Shown piece after piece: positions 1 to 6,437 of a DNA stretch of 12,290 nucleotides; the first letter of the stretch is position 1, and each line of letters opens with the position of its first letter. This DNA comes from DAIOHQ01 sp036744635 (GTDB taxonomy: Bacteria > Planctomycetota > Phycisphaerae > Tepidisphaerales > Tepidisphaeraceae): contig DAIOHQ010000146.1 in assembly GCA_036744635.1 (NCBI GenBank), positions 1 to 12,290 on the forward strand, read 5' to 3'. The translations under genes were made by a program, and so were the position numbers. The notes beneath the pieces are model-generated. The model was not told the DNA's origin, searched no databases, and saw only the letters and a program-made list of their open reading frames with translations.

Positions 1-232
1 CGAGGGCGCGGAGGCGGGCGAAGGCGGCGGGGGTGAGAAGATCGGCCAGGGCGGCCATGGGCAGCCAGAGCTCGGCCTTGGTGTTGAGCTTGTTGACGTT
101 CTGGCCGCCGGGGCCGGAGCTGCGGGCGAACTGAAAGCGAAGGGTGGATGGGGGGACGTGGATGCCGGGGGCGAGCTCGAGGCCGTCGGGCGGGGGCGGT
201 GGCGGGGGAAGTTGGATCAGATCGTCGCTCAC
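1..232 (-). CDS. arfB: Peptidyl-tRNA hydrolase ArfB (RF-1 domain), partial, N-terminal part
   Basis: Ribosome-rescue hydrolase that enters stalled ribosomes lacking a stop codon and releases the nascent chain. Reading leftward from a GTG at 232-230, 77 codons are open to the window edge. The protein opens with a short proline run (residues 9-15), then 'FARSSGPGGQNVNKLNTKAE' at residues 35-54. That contains the invariant GGQ tripeptide (residues 42-44) which enters the peptidyl transferase centre, in the SSGPGGQNVNK context typical of ArfB/YaeJ. Full-length RF1/RF2 have long N-terminal domains before GGQ. Here only about 40 residues precede it, which fits the ArfB subgroup. Members are about 140 residues, so roughly the second half, including the basic C-terminal tail, lies outside the window. 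The GTG start has no clear Shine-Dalgarno sequence. The frame stays open further upstream but offers no better start near the conserved region. The family call is firm; the exact start is less so. Confidence 0.88.
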   Translation of the reverse strand, partial: MSDDLIQLPPPPPPPDGLELAPGIHVPPSTLRFQFARSSGPGGQNVNKLNTKAELWLPMAALADLLTPAAFARLRAL

Positions 233-290
233 GCGGATCAGTATAGGGGAAATGTGTCTTGCAGAAATCCTTCAAGATCGCGGATTGCGC

Positions 291-356
291 AGGGTCTGCT
301 TCGGCGGACGGAATTGACGAGGGCTTTGAAAAAGCCCGTCCGCTGAAGCGGACCCT
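291..356. repeat. Imperfect inverted repeat with nested hairpins
   Basis: Two 21-base arms (291-311 and 336-356) are inverted copies matching at 19 of 21 positions. Each arm folds on itself: the right arm holds GTCCGC-TGAA-GCGGAC and the left GTCTGC-TTCG-GCGGAC. Between them lies GGGCTTT-GAA-AAAGCCC (321-337), a 7-bp stem. The unit sits in the gap between the arfB start and the end of the membrane-protein pair and contains no coding frame with recognisable content. It resembles REP/BIME-like or small non-autonomous palindromic elements. An RNA copy would form strong hairpins, so transcription termination is also possible. Confidence 0.7.
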
Positions 357-377
357 ACATTGAGGAAACGGAGATGC

Positions 378-423
378 GGGCGTAGTCGCCCAGAATCGGC
401 AAACGGTGGGCGAGTACGCCCAC
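378..423. repeat. Two short GC hairpins
   Basis: GGGCG-TAGT-CGCCC (378-391) is followed by GTGGGCG-AGTA-CGCCCAC (406-423, a perfect 7-bp stem with a 4-base loop). The two share the GGGCG/CGCCC core and look like degenerate copies of one hairpin unit. The rest of the 233-533 gap is covered by the neighbouring repeats, and I see no gene in it. Confidence 0.6.
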
Positions 424-440
424 CCTACCTGAACTCGGGG

Positions 441-470
441 CCAGATCCTTCGGAGTACCTCAGGATGACA
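441..470 (+). repeat. Dispersed CCAGATCCTTCGG repeat, single copy
   Basis: A 30-base unit running from CCAGATCCTTCGGAGTACCT to CAGGATGACA. It recurs near the right end of the window as an inverted pair (12152-12183 and 12200-12231), more than 11 kb away, with one or two differences. It is non-coding and lies between gene ends. The wide spacing and near identity mark it as a dispersed intergenic repeat family. Confidence 0.75.
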
Positions 471-513
471 GTTGGCGCTGGATTGCGCACGGTCATTTCA
501 CATCCGTGCCTGT

Positions 514-532
514 TTGAGCGATCGGCGCTCAA
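514..532 (-). terminator. Hairpin directly after the membrane-protein stop codon
   Basis: On the minus strand, TTGAGCG-CCGAT-CGCTCAA forms a perfect 7-bp stem with a 5-base loop. It begins one base after the TGA at 536-534. No T-tract follows, so it is not a textbook intrinsic terminator. Its position at the end of the gene pair suggests transcript end formation or 3' end protection. Confidence 0.4.
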
Positions 533-533
533 T

Positions 534-1106
534 TCAATCGGCCGGGACGAATATGGGCTCGCCGTGTCTGCCATCCTGCCGGCCGCGTTCGATGAGGGCC
601 TGGCGGCCTTCGCGGGCGGCGGTGGCGAGGAAGATCACGATGAGCAGGATGACCAGATTCAGGCGCATCCACTGCACGGGGCGGGTTGGGGGATGATTGC
701 TCCAGGTGAGGAAGACGGCGATGAGCAGGGCCAGCAGGCCGCAACTCGCGTGGGCGGCCCACCACCATCCGGGGCGGGCGCGGATGACCGGGGCTGCGAT
801 CGTCACCGGGCCGGTTGCGGGGGTCATCACCACTTCAACCCCGGCGTAGACCGGCCAATGATGATAGGTCTGGAGCAGGCCGCTCAGCAGCAGAAAGAAT
901 ACCGACACCCACACGATCGATCGAAAGACCCAGCGTGCCCGCGCCATCACCGCAAGCTGCTGCTCCTCTTTCAACTCGCCGATCGCCACCGGCACGACCA
1001 TTTCGTAAAACAGCGTGCCGCCGACCAGCAGCGTCCCCCCCACGATGTGCAGGTAGCGGGCCAGCAGGTAGATGAGATGCGCGATGAGGTGATGCTGTTC
1101 GGGCAA
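534..1106 (-). CDS. Four-helix membrane protein, CopD-like, second gene of a paralogous pair
   Basis: Integral membrane protein of 190 residues. Hydrophobic segments lie at about 12-40, 60-79, 115-134 and 146-164. The first contains 'ARYLHIVGGTLLVGGTLFYE' (His20), the third has 'AAHASCGLLALL' (His119), and the last begins 'QWMRLNLVILLI'. The upstream neighbour has the same layout with a His in helix 1 (RYLH) and in helix 3, and an RW-x3-NL helix 4, so the two are paralogues. The look is that of CopD/b561-like small membrane proteins, where such histidines can bind haem or metal. That role is an inference and I do not recognise a named family. The start is TTG at 1106-1104, abutting the TAA stop of the upstream gene. 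A GAGGA sequence about 8 nt upstream, inside the end of that gene, supports it and implies translational coupling. The C-terminus is hydrophilic. Partner, substrate and function are unknown. Confidence 0.8.
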   Translation of the reverse strand: MPEQHHLIAHLIYLLARYLHIVGGTLLVGGTLFYEMVVPVAIGELKEEQQLAVMARARWVFRSIVWVSVFFLLLSGLLQTYHHWPVYAGVEVVMTPATGPVTIAAPVIRARPGWWWAAHASCGLLALLIAVFLTWSNHPPTRPVQWMRLNLVILLIVIFLATAAREGRQALIERGRQDGRHGEPIFVPAD

Positions 1107-1592
1107 TTAAGGAGTCCTCATATCTTGTGGTGATGGAACCGGCGAGCGGGCGGCCTGCTCGCGAAAATGTTTGGTGGTGGATGCGACGGCGATGAGGATG
1201 AAGAGCAGGGCGAGATTGATGGCCGTCCACCTGGCGTGATTCGCCGGGGGCTGCTTTCCGGTCAGCACGTAGAGGGCCAGGGCGAAGACGACCAGGGCGA
1301 GCGTGATGTGGGTCCAGATCAGGGGATGGAGCAGGGATGAATCCAGCTTGTATTGGCCGCGCAGGCGCAGGTAGTTGAAGGCGCCGCTGATCAGAAAGAG
1401 GAGGATGGCGGTGTGCAGCACCGTCTTGAGGCCGCGCCGGCAGCGGAGGAAAACTTCCTGGCGGGAATCGGGGGGGAGGGCTTTCAGTCCGAGGGGGAGG
1501 AGGATGCGCATGAAAAAGACGCAGCCGACCGCGACGCAGGCGGTAATGACGTGAAGATAGCGGCTGAGGATGATGAGCAGCGGTGAATCCAT
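1107..1592 (-). CDS. Four-helix membrane protein, CopD-like, first gene of a paralogous pair
   Basis: Integral membrane protein of 161 residues with hydrophobic segments at about 5-31, 56-75, 92-111 and 123-139. Helix 1 carries 'SRYLHVITACVAVG' (His14), helix 3 begins 'WTHITLALVVFALALYVL' (His95), and helix 4 starts 'RWTAINLALLFILIAVAS'. The downstream gene has the matching RYLH, His in helix 3, and W-x3-NL elements, so the two probably arose by duplication and may form a heterodimer. A short charged loop (about 37-54, including DSRQEVFLRCRRG) separates helices 1 and 2. The ATG at 1592-1590 is preceded by AGGA about 9 nt upstream. Its TAA stop (1109-1107) is immediately followed by the TTG start of the next gene, so they form a bicistron. 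It is separated from the PIG-L gene upstream by a 352-bp repeat region and may have its own promoter. Function is unknown; a haem- or copper-related role is only suggested by the histidine pattern. Confidence 0.82.
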   Translation of the reverse strand: MDSPLLIILSRYLHVITACVAVGCVFFMRILLPLGLKALPPDSRQEVFLRCRRGLKTVLHTAILLFLISGAFNYLRLRGQYKLDSSLLHPLIWTHITLALVVFALALYVLTGKQPPANHARWTAINLALLFILIAVASTTKHFREQAARSPVPSPQDMRTP

Positions 1593-1704
1593 GCGGTCAG
1601 TTCCTGTGGGTATGGGTTGTAATGGGATTGGGGTGGAAAGTGCAAGTTATTTTAGTGTATAGCATTTGTCGGGGGGCGGCATGTTCGGAGGGGTTGGGGA
1701 GATA

Positions 1705-1915
1705 TGGCTGGATTCGGGCAGGTGAGTACGTACACCTGCCGCTCATCCAGCCATGGCAGACAGGAATGTCCGCCCCACCAATTGTAGGTACACCTGCCGC
1801 TCATCCAGCCGTGGCAGACAGGAATGTCTGCCCCACCACTAAAACGCCGGCAACCGCATACAGGCCGCTCGCAGGGGAGCGGGCTGAAGGTCCGTGGCAG
1901 ACAGGAATGTCCGCC
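1705..1915. repeat. Tandem 51-bp repeat with GGCAGACA hairpin, three hairpin copies
   Basis: The hairpin GGCAGACA-GGAA-TGTCTGCC (8-bp stem; one base varies in two copies, giving TGTCCGCC) occurs at 1755-1774, 1813-1832 and 1896-1915. The first two lie inside a longer direct repeat of about 51 bp (1730-1780 and 1788-1838, period 58) that starts with GTACACCTGCCGCTCATCC. Left of the first copy, TGGCTGGATTCGGGCAGGTG (1705-1724) is an inverted, imperfect partner of CACCTGCCGCTCATCCAGCCA's core (1733-1753). A fourth hairpin copy lies far away at 9864-9883. The gap 1593-1944 otherwise holds only an AT-rich stretch near 1630-1670 that might carry a promoter for the membrane-protein pair. No gene is seen. 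Confidence 0.8.
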
Positions 1916-1925
1916 CCACCCAGTC

Positions 1926-1946
1926 AAGGGCAACCAAAACGCCCTT
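1926..1946 (-). terminator. Weak hairpin overlapping the PIG-L stop codon
   Basis: On the minus strand, AAGGGC-GTTTTGGTT-GCCCTT forms a 6-bp stem starting inside the TAA stop codon (1947-1945). There is no T-run after it. It may be a weak terminator or merely chance. Confidence 0.25.
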
Positions 1947-2622
1947 AGACGAGTTGATCCAGGCCGGTGAAACCGAGGACTTCGTGGGTGAAGAAGGGTT
2001 CGGCGTATTTGGTGCCGATGCGGCCGCCGAAGTAGGCGTTGAGGGTCTTTACCATTTCCGGGACGAAGCTGGCGGCGCCGGTGGCGAATTGGGAGGCGTA
2101 GCAGCCGACGGCCGATAGCTTCTGGTCGATGGTGGCGGAGATGTCGATGCAAAAACTGGGTTGGAAATCCATGCGCAGGTGGGTGCAGAAATAGTAAATG
2201 ATGCGCTTGGGATTGCAGGGCTCGCCGGGAATGTCGGACTTGGTGAGCTTGGCGTCGAAGCGGGCATCCTCGGCGATGCGGGTCACCGCGACATGATCGG
2301 GATGGGCATCGACGGGATAGGGGATGAACATCCAGTCGGGGCGATGGACACGGATCACCGCGGCCAGCTCGTGGCGGCTTTCGATGTTGTGAACGACCTG
2401 GCGATTGGGCAATCCCAGCAGGGTGCGCCCGACGCCGAGGACTTTGGCGGCGGCGGCGGACTCGCGGGCACGCATCTCGGGGCTGCCCAGGGGCGTGGGC
2501 TCGCCGTTGGTCATGTCGAGCAGGTGAACGCGATGGCCCTGGGCGATGAATTTGGCGATGGATCCGCCCATGCCGAGTTCCTGATCGTCGGGATGGGGGC
2601 CAATTACCAGAATCGATGCCAT
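1945..2622 (-). CDS. bshB1: PIG-L family zinc deacetylase, BshB1-like
   Basis: Cytosolic zinc-dependent N-deacetylase of 225 residues. In the bacillithiol pathway BshB removes the acetyl group from GlcNAc-malate to give GlcN-malate. The zinc/catalytic motif 'GPHPDDQELGMGG' is at residues 8-20 (His10, Asp12, Asp13), and the second motif 'PYPVDAHPDH' at 101-110 supplies His110. Features specific to the BshB1 branch as I remember it are also present: GMGGSIAKF after the first motif, LPNRQ at 71-75, 'FCIDIS' at 157-162, 'YASQF' at 175-179 and 'KYAEPF' at 205-210. Length is close to the usual 230-240. ATG at 2622-2620 begins 6 nt after the stop of the upstream gene, with AGG about 7 nt before it, so the two are cotranscribed. 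No bshA or bshC is visible, so it could instead act on another N-acetylglucosaminyl compound in a glycan pathway. The PIG-L assignment is firm; the BshB1 assignment is probable. Confidence 0.88.
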   Translation of the reverse strand: MASILVIGPHPDDQELGMGGSIAKFIAQGHRVHLLDMTNGEPTPLGSPEMRARESAAAAKVLGVGRTLLGLPNRQVVHNIESRHELAAVIRVHRPDWMFIPYPVDAHPDHVAVTRIAEDARFDAKLTKSDIPGEPCNPKRIIYYFCTHLRMDFQPSFCIDISATIDQKLSAVGCYASQFATGAASFVPEMVKTLNAYFGGRIGTKYAEPFFTHEVLGFTGLDQLV

Positions 2623-2628
2623 GCAGAC

Positions 2629-4794
2629 CTACTTCCGGTCAAAGCGAGGGCGCGGCTTGTGTGGCGGCGGCGAGAAGTCTTCATTCTTGAGACCGAGCTG
2701 CAGGTCGTGGTTCAGGCGGCGGGCGAGATTTATGGCGGCCTGGTCGGCGGCGGATGGCTCATCGGTGGCCTCATTATGCACCCAGAGGGCCACCGCGAAG
2801 CTCGCATATCGCTCGCTGGCAAAGGGCTGGGCGTCCAGCGGAGTCAGGAGCTTGTAGGCGTCGGCGTCGGCACCATGGGGGAGCTTCTCGCACTGGTCGG
2901 CGTATTGGCCAGCGCGGATCAGCAGAACGATCAGTGGCGCGTAGCGCTTCTGGATGCGCATCCATCGATCCAGGCCGTCGCTGGTATCGGTAACGAAGGC
3001 AGTGAATGCCCCGGTAATGCCATCCTTGTAGGGCGTCAACACCACCTGCAACTCTTCGGGGCCGATGGTCCAGTCGGCCCAGCGCTGCAGCAGCTCAATC
3101 CGGCGGGAGGTTTGCGCCAGGGCGGCCACGACGTGGAGCTGGTCGATCAGATTCGACGCCGATTCCAGCCGCCGCATCCGGGCGGTGTCGAAATCGGTTC
3201 CGGCCGCAAGTTGGGATGCCAGCTCGGTGACGATCGACTTCCATTTTTCGCCGAAGGCATCCAACTGCCCGCTGCCGCCTCCTGCCCCCCCTGCCCCTTC
3301 GGCCGCTCCTGTCCAGCGGGCGGCGATATCGGCGGGAACGTCGTCGAGTCTTTTTTCGTTCAGAGTCCGCGACCAGCGGGCCAGTTCGGCGGCGACGTCG
3401 AGCATGGCAATGGCATCGGCGCGGGAGAGGGTTTTGACGTTTCCGGCAGTGGCGGTGGCGGCGAGGGTGAGCTTTCGTTCCAGGCCGGCGGGCTTGGGCT
3501 TGTAGGCCAGCAGAGTGTCGATGGTGGCGGGCAGTTGGCCGATCTGTTCGAGCACGTGCAGGTTGCGGGCGAGGTCGTCGGCGTGCTGCTGCAGGTCATC
3601 GGGGCCGGGAGAAACCGTGCTCTTGCCAAACTGGGCGGCGTCGGTCAGGAAATCGGCGCGGGCGGCCTCGAACTGCTTTTTCAGCTCGTCCACCGTCTTG
3701 CGCTGATTTTCCGGGGGGGCCGGCAATTTCATGGCATCGTATTGAACGGTCAGGGCGACGAAGCGCTCGATGGCGGTCATGACCTTGCCGCCGGGCTCGG
3801 GGTTTTCCTGGGCCCATTGAAAGGCCGGGCCGACGGCGCCGCGCTGCTCGGCGGTGAGTTGCATCCGCCCGACGCGGGTGAGAATCTGCCGGTATTGCGA
3901 AAGGGCGTCGATGCGGGCCTGGCCGGCGCTGCGCGTGCGCGAGTCGGCATAGAGCGCCAATCCCCGGGCCAACTGCGATTCAATCTTCACCTTGTTGTCC
4001 CCGGAGATCGCGGTGTTGCTGGCCAGCCCCTTGGCCAGGTCCACCGATTGCAGCAGGACGTTGAAGAGATCCGAATATTCCTTCTGCTGTCCTTTCTCTT
4101 CGGCGAGGGAAGCCACCTGGGCGGCGATGGCGAGAAGTTGCTGGCGGAGCGGCACGGAGATGGCAATCTGCCGGCATTCCTCGGTCACCTGGGCCAGCGT
4201 GCGCTGGCCGGCTTGGTCATCGGGCGTCGCCACTTCGGCCGCAGTGGTCAGCGGCTTTGGCCGCATCGTCACGGCGGTCTTGAAATCGACCGGGGTGGCG
4301 CTGGTGATGTTCAGCAGCAGCGCCCCGACGTTGCGGCAGACATCGTCGATCTGCTTGAGGTCCTTGGCATCGCCGAGGTTGTAGCTCAACTGGTGCAGGC
4401 GGATGAGTGATTCGCTCTGCGAGCGCGAGAGATTTTCCATCTGCTTCAGCGCTGTCTCGGCCGATGCGGTGGCGTTGATGCATTGCTGCCCGCGCAGCCA
4501 GGCACACGCCTGGGCGTCGCCTTCCTCGCGGCTGGCGGCCTGCAACAGCGCCCAGCGGGCGACGATGCGCATGTCGATCTGAAGGTCGAGCATCGCAAGA
4601 TCGGCGGCCTTGGCGCCGGGGCGATCGAGGTCGCGCTCGGCGATCTCCTTTTCCAGGATGGAAACCTGTTCCAACAGATAATCCTTCGCCCCCGAAGCGG
4701 ACGGGGGCGAATCGCCGCGCGCCCCGGCCGCGATCCCGGCGGCCAGCAGCATGGGAAGGATGAATTGGATAAGTGTTGGTCTTGGGTTCGCCAT
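2629..4794 (-). CDS. Exported helical protein of unknown function
   Basis: Protein of 721 residues that I do not recognise. The N-terminus 'MANPRPTLIQFILPML' leads into an Ala/Gly-rich hydrophobic stretch ending around 'AGARGDS' (residues 24-29), a good Sec signal peptide, so the mature protein is probably periplasmic. The rest is predicted to be almost wholly alpha-helical with many Ala, Leu, Gln and Glu. Examples are 'YLLEQVSILEKEIAERD' near the mature start and a lysine/glutamate-rich helix around 370-400. A Gly-rich linker (about 495-510, GAGGAGGGSG) divides a large N-terminal part from a C-terminal part of about 210 residues that ends in a basic tail (PRPRFDRK). Four or five scattered cysteines do not form a binding motif. 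The frame stays open well upstream into the glycosyltransferase gene, but the ATG at 4794 is the only start giving a signal peptide. It lies 29 nt after the glycosyltransferase stop and 6 nt before the PIG-L start, so it sits inside that operon. Function is unknown. Confidence 0.8.
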   Translation of the reverse strand: MANPRPTLIQFILPMLLAAGIAAGARGDSPPSASGAKDYLLEQVSILEKEIAERDLDRPGAKAADLAMLDLQIDMRIVARWALLQAASREEGDAQACAWLRGQQCINATASAETALKQMENLSRSQSESLIRLHQLSYNLGDAKDLKQIDDVCRNVGALLLNITSATPVDFKTAVTMRPKPLTTAAEVATPDDQAGQRTLAQVTEECRQIAISVPLRQQLLAIAAQVASLAEEKGQQKEYSDLFNVLLQSVDLAKGLASNTAISGDNKVKIESQLARGLALYADSRTRSAGQARIDALSQYRQILTRVGRMQLTAEQRGAVGPAFQWAQENPEPGGKVMTAIERFVALTVQYDAMKLPAPPENQRKTVDELKKQFEAARADFLTDAAQFGKSTVSPGPDDLQQHADDLARNLHVLEQIGQLPATIDTLLAYKPKPAGLERKLTLAATATAGNVKTLSRADAIAMLDVAAELARWSRTLNEKRLDDVPADIAARWTGAAEGAGGAGGGSGQLDAFGEKWKSIVTELASQLAAGTDFDTARMRRLESASNLIDQLHVVAALAQTSRRIELLQRWADWTIGPEELQVVLTPYKDGITGAFTAFVTDTSDGLDRWMRIQKRYAPLIVLLIRAGQYADQCEKLPHGADADAYKLLTPLDAQPFASERYASFAVALWVHNEATDEPSAADQAAINLARRLNHDLQLGLKNEDFSPPPHKPRPRFDRK

Positions 4795-4823
4795 ATGTAT
4801 CCGCCGCCGATCCCATGAGAACG

Positions 4824-6005
4824 TCAATCGACGGCGGTCCTGTTTCTCCGCCTCTGGGCGAGCGCCGCTTCGTACACTTGCTGCAGGCTCCTCACCATCA
4901 CTTGCGCATCGAAGCGCTGCAGGGCGAAGGCCCTTCCCGCCGCTCCCATCGTCTGTCGGCGGCCAGGATCTGCTGCCAGCACGGCAATCGCCTGCGAGAA
5001 CTTTTCCTTGTCGAAAGGCGGCGGCAGGAAGCCGGTTTTGCCGTCGATGGCCGCCTCGCCGGCGCCGGGGATATTGTACGTGACCACCGGTTTCCCGGCC
5101 AGCGATGCCTGCGCCAGGGCCAGGGCCAATCCTTCGCGGCGCGAGGGATGGGCGAGGATATCCATGGCGTGGGTCAATTCGGGAATCCGCGCCGGGGAGA
5201 CCAGGCCGGTCAGGATGAAGCGGTCGCGGAGATTTTTCTGGAGGATGATGCGTTCGAATGCCGGCCGGAGCAGGCCATCGCCGACCCAGAGGAAACGCAG
5301 GTGAGGAAACTTGGCGCACAGGGCGGGCGCGATGTCGAGCAGATCCTCGTGGCCTTTGAGATGAAAGAGGCGGGCGATGGTGCCCACCACGATATGTTCC
5401 GGCGCCAGGCCGAATTGCTTCCTGAGCTGTTCGGGCGGCAAGGGGGAATGGAGGAACGGCTCGGTTTTAATGCCGTTGTAGACGGTCACGTACTGCTCAG
5501 GACGACCGATCCGGGCTGAGAGGGATTGCTGGCGCATGGCATCGGCGACGCAGATGATGCGGTCGGTGATGCCGGCGGTGCGGCGCTCGAACATCTTGTA
5601 GGCGGCGTTGACAATTCCCGACGTCGATGCGGTGAATGACAGGCCGTGAATGGTGTGGACGATGGCCGCGTCGCCCGCCCGCGCTGCCGCCCAGCGGCCG
5701 ATGATGCCGGCCTTGCTGCTGTGGGTGTGGACGATGTCGGGGCGGAGATTTTTCAGACGCTGCACGAGCAATTCGTAGCTGTGACAATCTTTGGCCGGGA
5801 GGATGGCCCGGCGCATTTCGTCGATGACTTCGACTGGATAGCCCCCCGCCAAGGCGCGATCCATCAGCGACCCTTCCGGGCCGATGGGTGGGCCGGTGAT
5901 CAGGGTGATGTCGTGGCCGCGGGCGCGCAGTCCCTCGCAGCAGAGCAGGACGATCTCCTGGGCGCCGCCGACGATCATGCGCGTGATCACGTGAACGATC
6001 CGCAT
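4824..6005 (-). CDS. GT4-family glycosyltransferase
   Basis: GT-B fold retaining glycosyltransferase of 393 residues, transferring a sugar from a nucleotide sugar, probably to a lipid-linked glycan at the inner membrane face. The N-terminal acceptor domain starts 'MRIVHVITRMIVGGAQEIV' (the GGA loop at 13-15), then 'PDIVHTHSSKAGIIGRW' at 89-105 and 'HTIHGLSF' at 117-124. The C-terminal donor domain has 'VYNGIK' (175-180), 'GTIARLFHLKGHEDLL' (208-223) and 'SRREGLALALAQASLAGKPV' (288-307). In the last, the EX7E motif is Glu291 with Gln at 299 instead of the second Glu. As I remember, this variation occurs in capsule and exopolysaccharide GT4 enzymes. The ATG at 6005-6003 is the natural start of the first strand; no strong Shine-Dalgarno precedes it. 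It is the first gene of the minus-strand block and is divergent from a second GT4 gene. It is not BshA: the N-terminus lacks the BshA pattern. Donor and acceptor cannot be read from sequence. Confidence 0.9.
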   Translation of the reverse strand: MRIVHVITRMIVGGAQEIVLLCCEGLRARGHDITLITGPPIGPEGSLMDRALAGGYPVEVIDEMRRAILPAKDCHSYELLVQRLKNLRPDIVHTHSSKAGIIGRWAAARAGDAAIVHTIHGLSFTASTSGIVNAAYKMFERRTAGITDRIICVADAMRQQSLSARIGRPEQYVTVYNGIKTEPFLHSPLPPEQLRKQFGLAPEHIVVGTIARLFHLKGHEDLLDIAPALCAKFPHLRFLWVGDGLLRPAFERIILQKNLRDRFILTGLVSPARIPELTHAMDILAHPSRREGLALALAQASLAGKPVVTYNIPGAGEAAIDGKTGFLPPPFDKEKFSQAIAVLAADPGRRQTMGAAGRAFALQRFDAQVMVRSLQQVYEAALAQRRRNRTAVD

Positions 6006-6126
6006 CGCTCTAGACTAAGGCAAAGGGGTCGAAGTGAAAACCGCGGGCAGGGATCGACTCTGCCGCGCTGCAGGGGCGGAGGGGGTATTGCGCTTATTTG
6101 TGGCGAATGGGAGATTGCCCCTGAAG

Positions 6127-6345
6127 TGGCATGGGCTACCCAGCCCATGCGCCCGAAGCGCAACGCTCGTTCTGTCGTAGCATGGGTTTTCCTTAACCCA
6201 TGCCGGGCACCGTGGACAGAGCGAGCGATGTGGTTCTCAAATGATGTGCCGTGTGAGAATATTTGCCGCTGGGCACGGGTTCAGGAAAACCCGTGCTACG
6301 TCGGAGCGCTGCGCTTCTGGCGCATGGGCTGGTAGCCCCATGCCA
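6127..6345. repeat. 219-bp compound palindrome of four GCAYGGG hairpins
   Basis: Left arm 6127-6205 and right arm about 6270-6345 are imperfect inverted copies around a spacer of about 65 bp. Each arm has two hairpins. On the left are GCATGGGCT-ACCC-AGCCCATGC (6129-6150) and GCATGGGTT-TTCCTT-AACCCATGC (6180-6203). On the right are GCACGGGTT-CAGGAA-AACCCGTGC (6273-6296) and GCATGGGCT-GGT-AGCCCCATGC (6322-6343). The linkers also match in inverted orientation: GAAGCGCAACGCTC on the left corresponds to GAGCGCTGCGCTTC on the right. The unit fills the middle of the 6006-6437 gap between divergent glycosyltransferase genes. It looks like a REP/BIME-type or non-autonomous mobile palindrome. No other gene is seen in the gap. 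Confidence 0.82.
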
Positions 6346-6399
6346 CAGCATGCACGCTAAAGGGATGCACTATACCCCGGCGGAGGACGTGGGGGCGGA

Positions 6400-6428
6400 T
6401 TGTCGGCGAGTGGGGCAATCCGTATCAT
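6400..6428 (+). promoter_or_regulatory. Candidate sigma70-type promoter for the plus-strand glycosyltransferase
   Basis: TTGTCG (6400-6405), a 17-bp spacer and TATCAT (6423-6428) match the sigma70 consensus at 4 of 6 and 5 of 6 positions. A transcription start about 7 bp later would fall near 6435, just 3 nt before the ATG at 6438. That would make the mRNA nearly leaderless and explain the missing Shine-Dalgarno sequence. The assignment rests on consensus match alone. Confidence 0.4.
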
Positions 6429-6437
6429 CCGCCGCGC

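Noticed and set aside
360..1133. Plus-strand open frame of 257 codons
   Set aside because: It starts in the hairpin repeats and runs antisense to the membrane-protein gene; no domain is seen.
1730..1915. CRISPR array
   Set aside because: Only two tandem units with a very short interval, plus one partial hairpin copy; the repeats are dispersed elsewhere and no cas gene is near.
2161..4410. Plus-strand open frame of 749 codons opposite the exported protein
   Set aside because: It lies antisense to two genes with clear features (signal peptide, zinc motifs). Its translation is Gly/Ala/Gln-rich low complexity without a domain; high GC makes such antisense frames common.
4795..5319. N-terminal extension of the exported protein upstream of 4794
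   Set aside because: The extension overlaps the conserved 3' part of the glycosyltransferase gene and would bury the signal peptide.
4824..6005. BshA (GlcNAc-malate synthase), given the nearby BshB1-like gene
   Set aside because: The N-terminus and central motifs follow capsule-type GT4 enzymes and lack the BshA pattern near the start (PSVGGSGVV).
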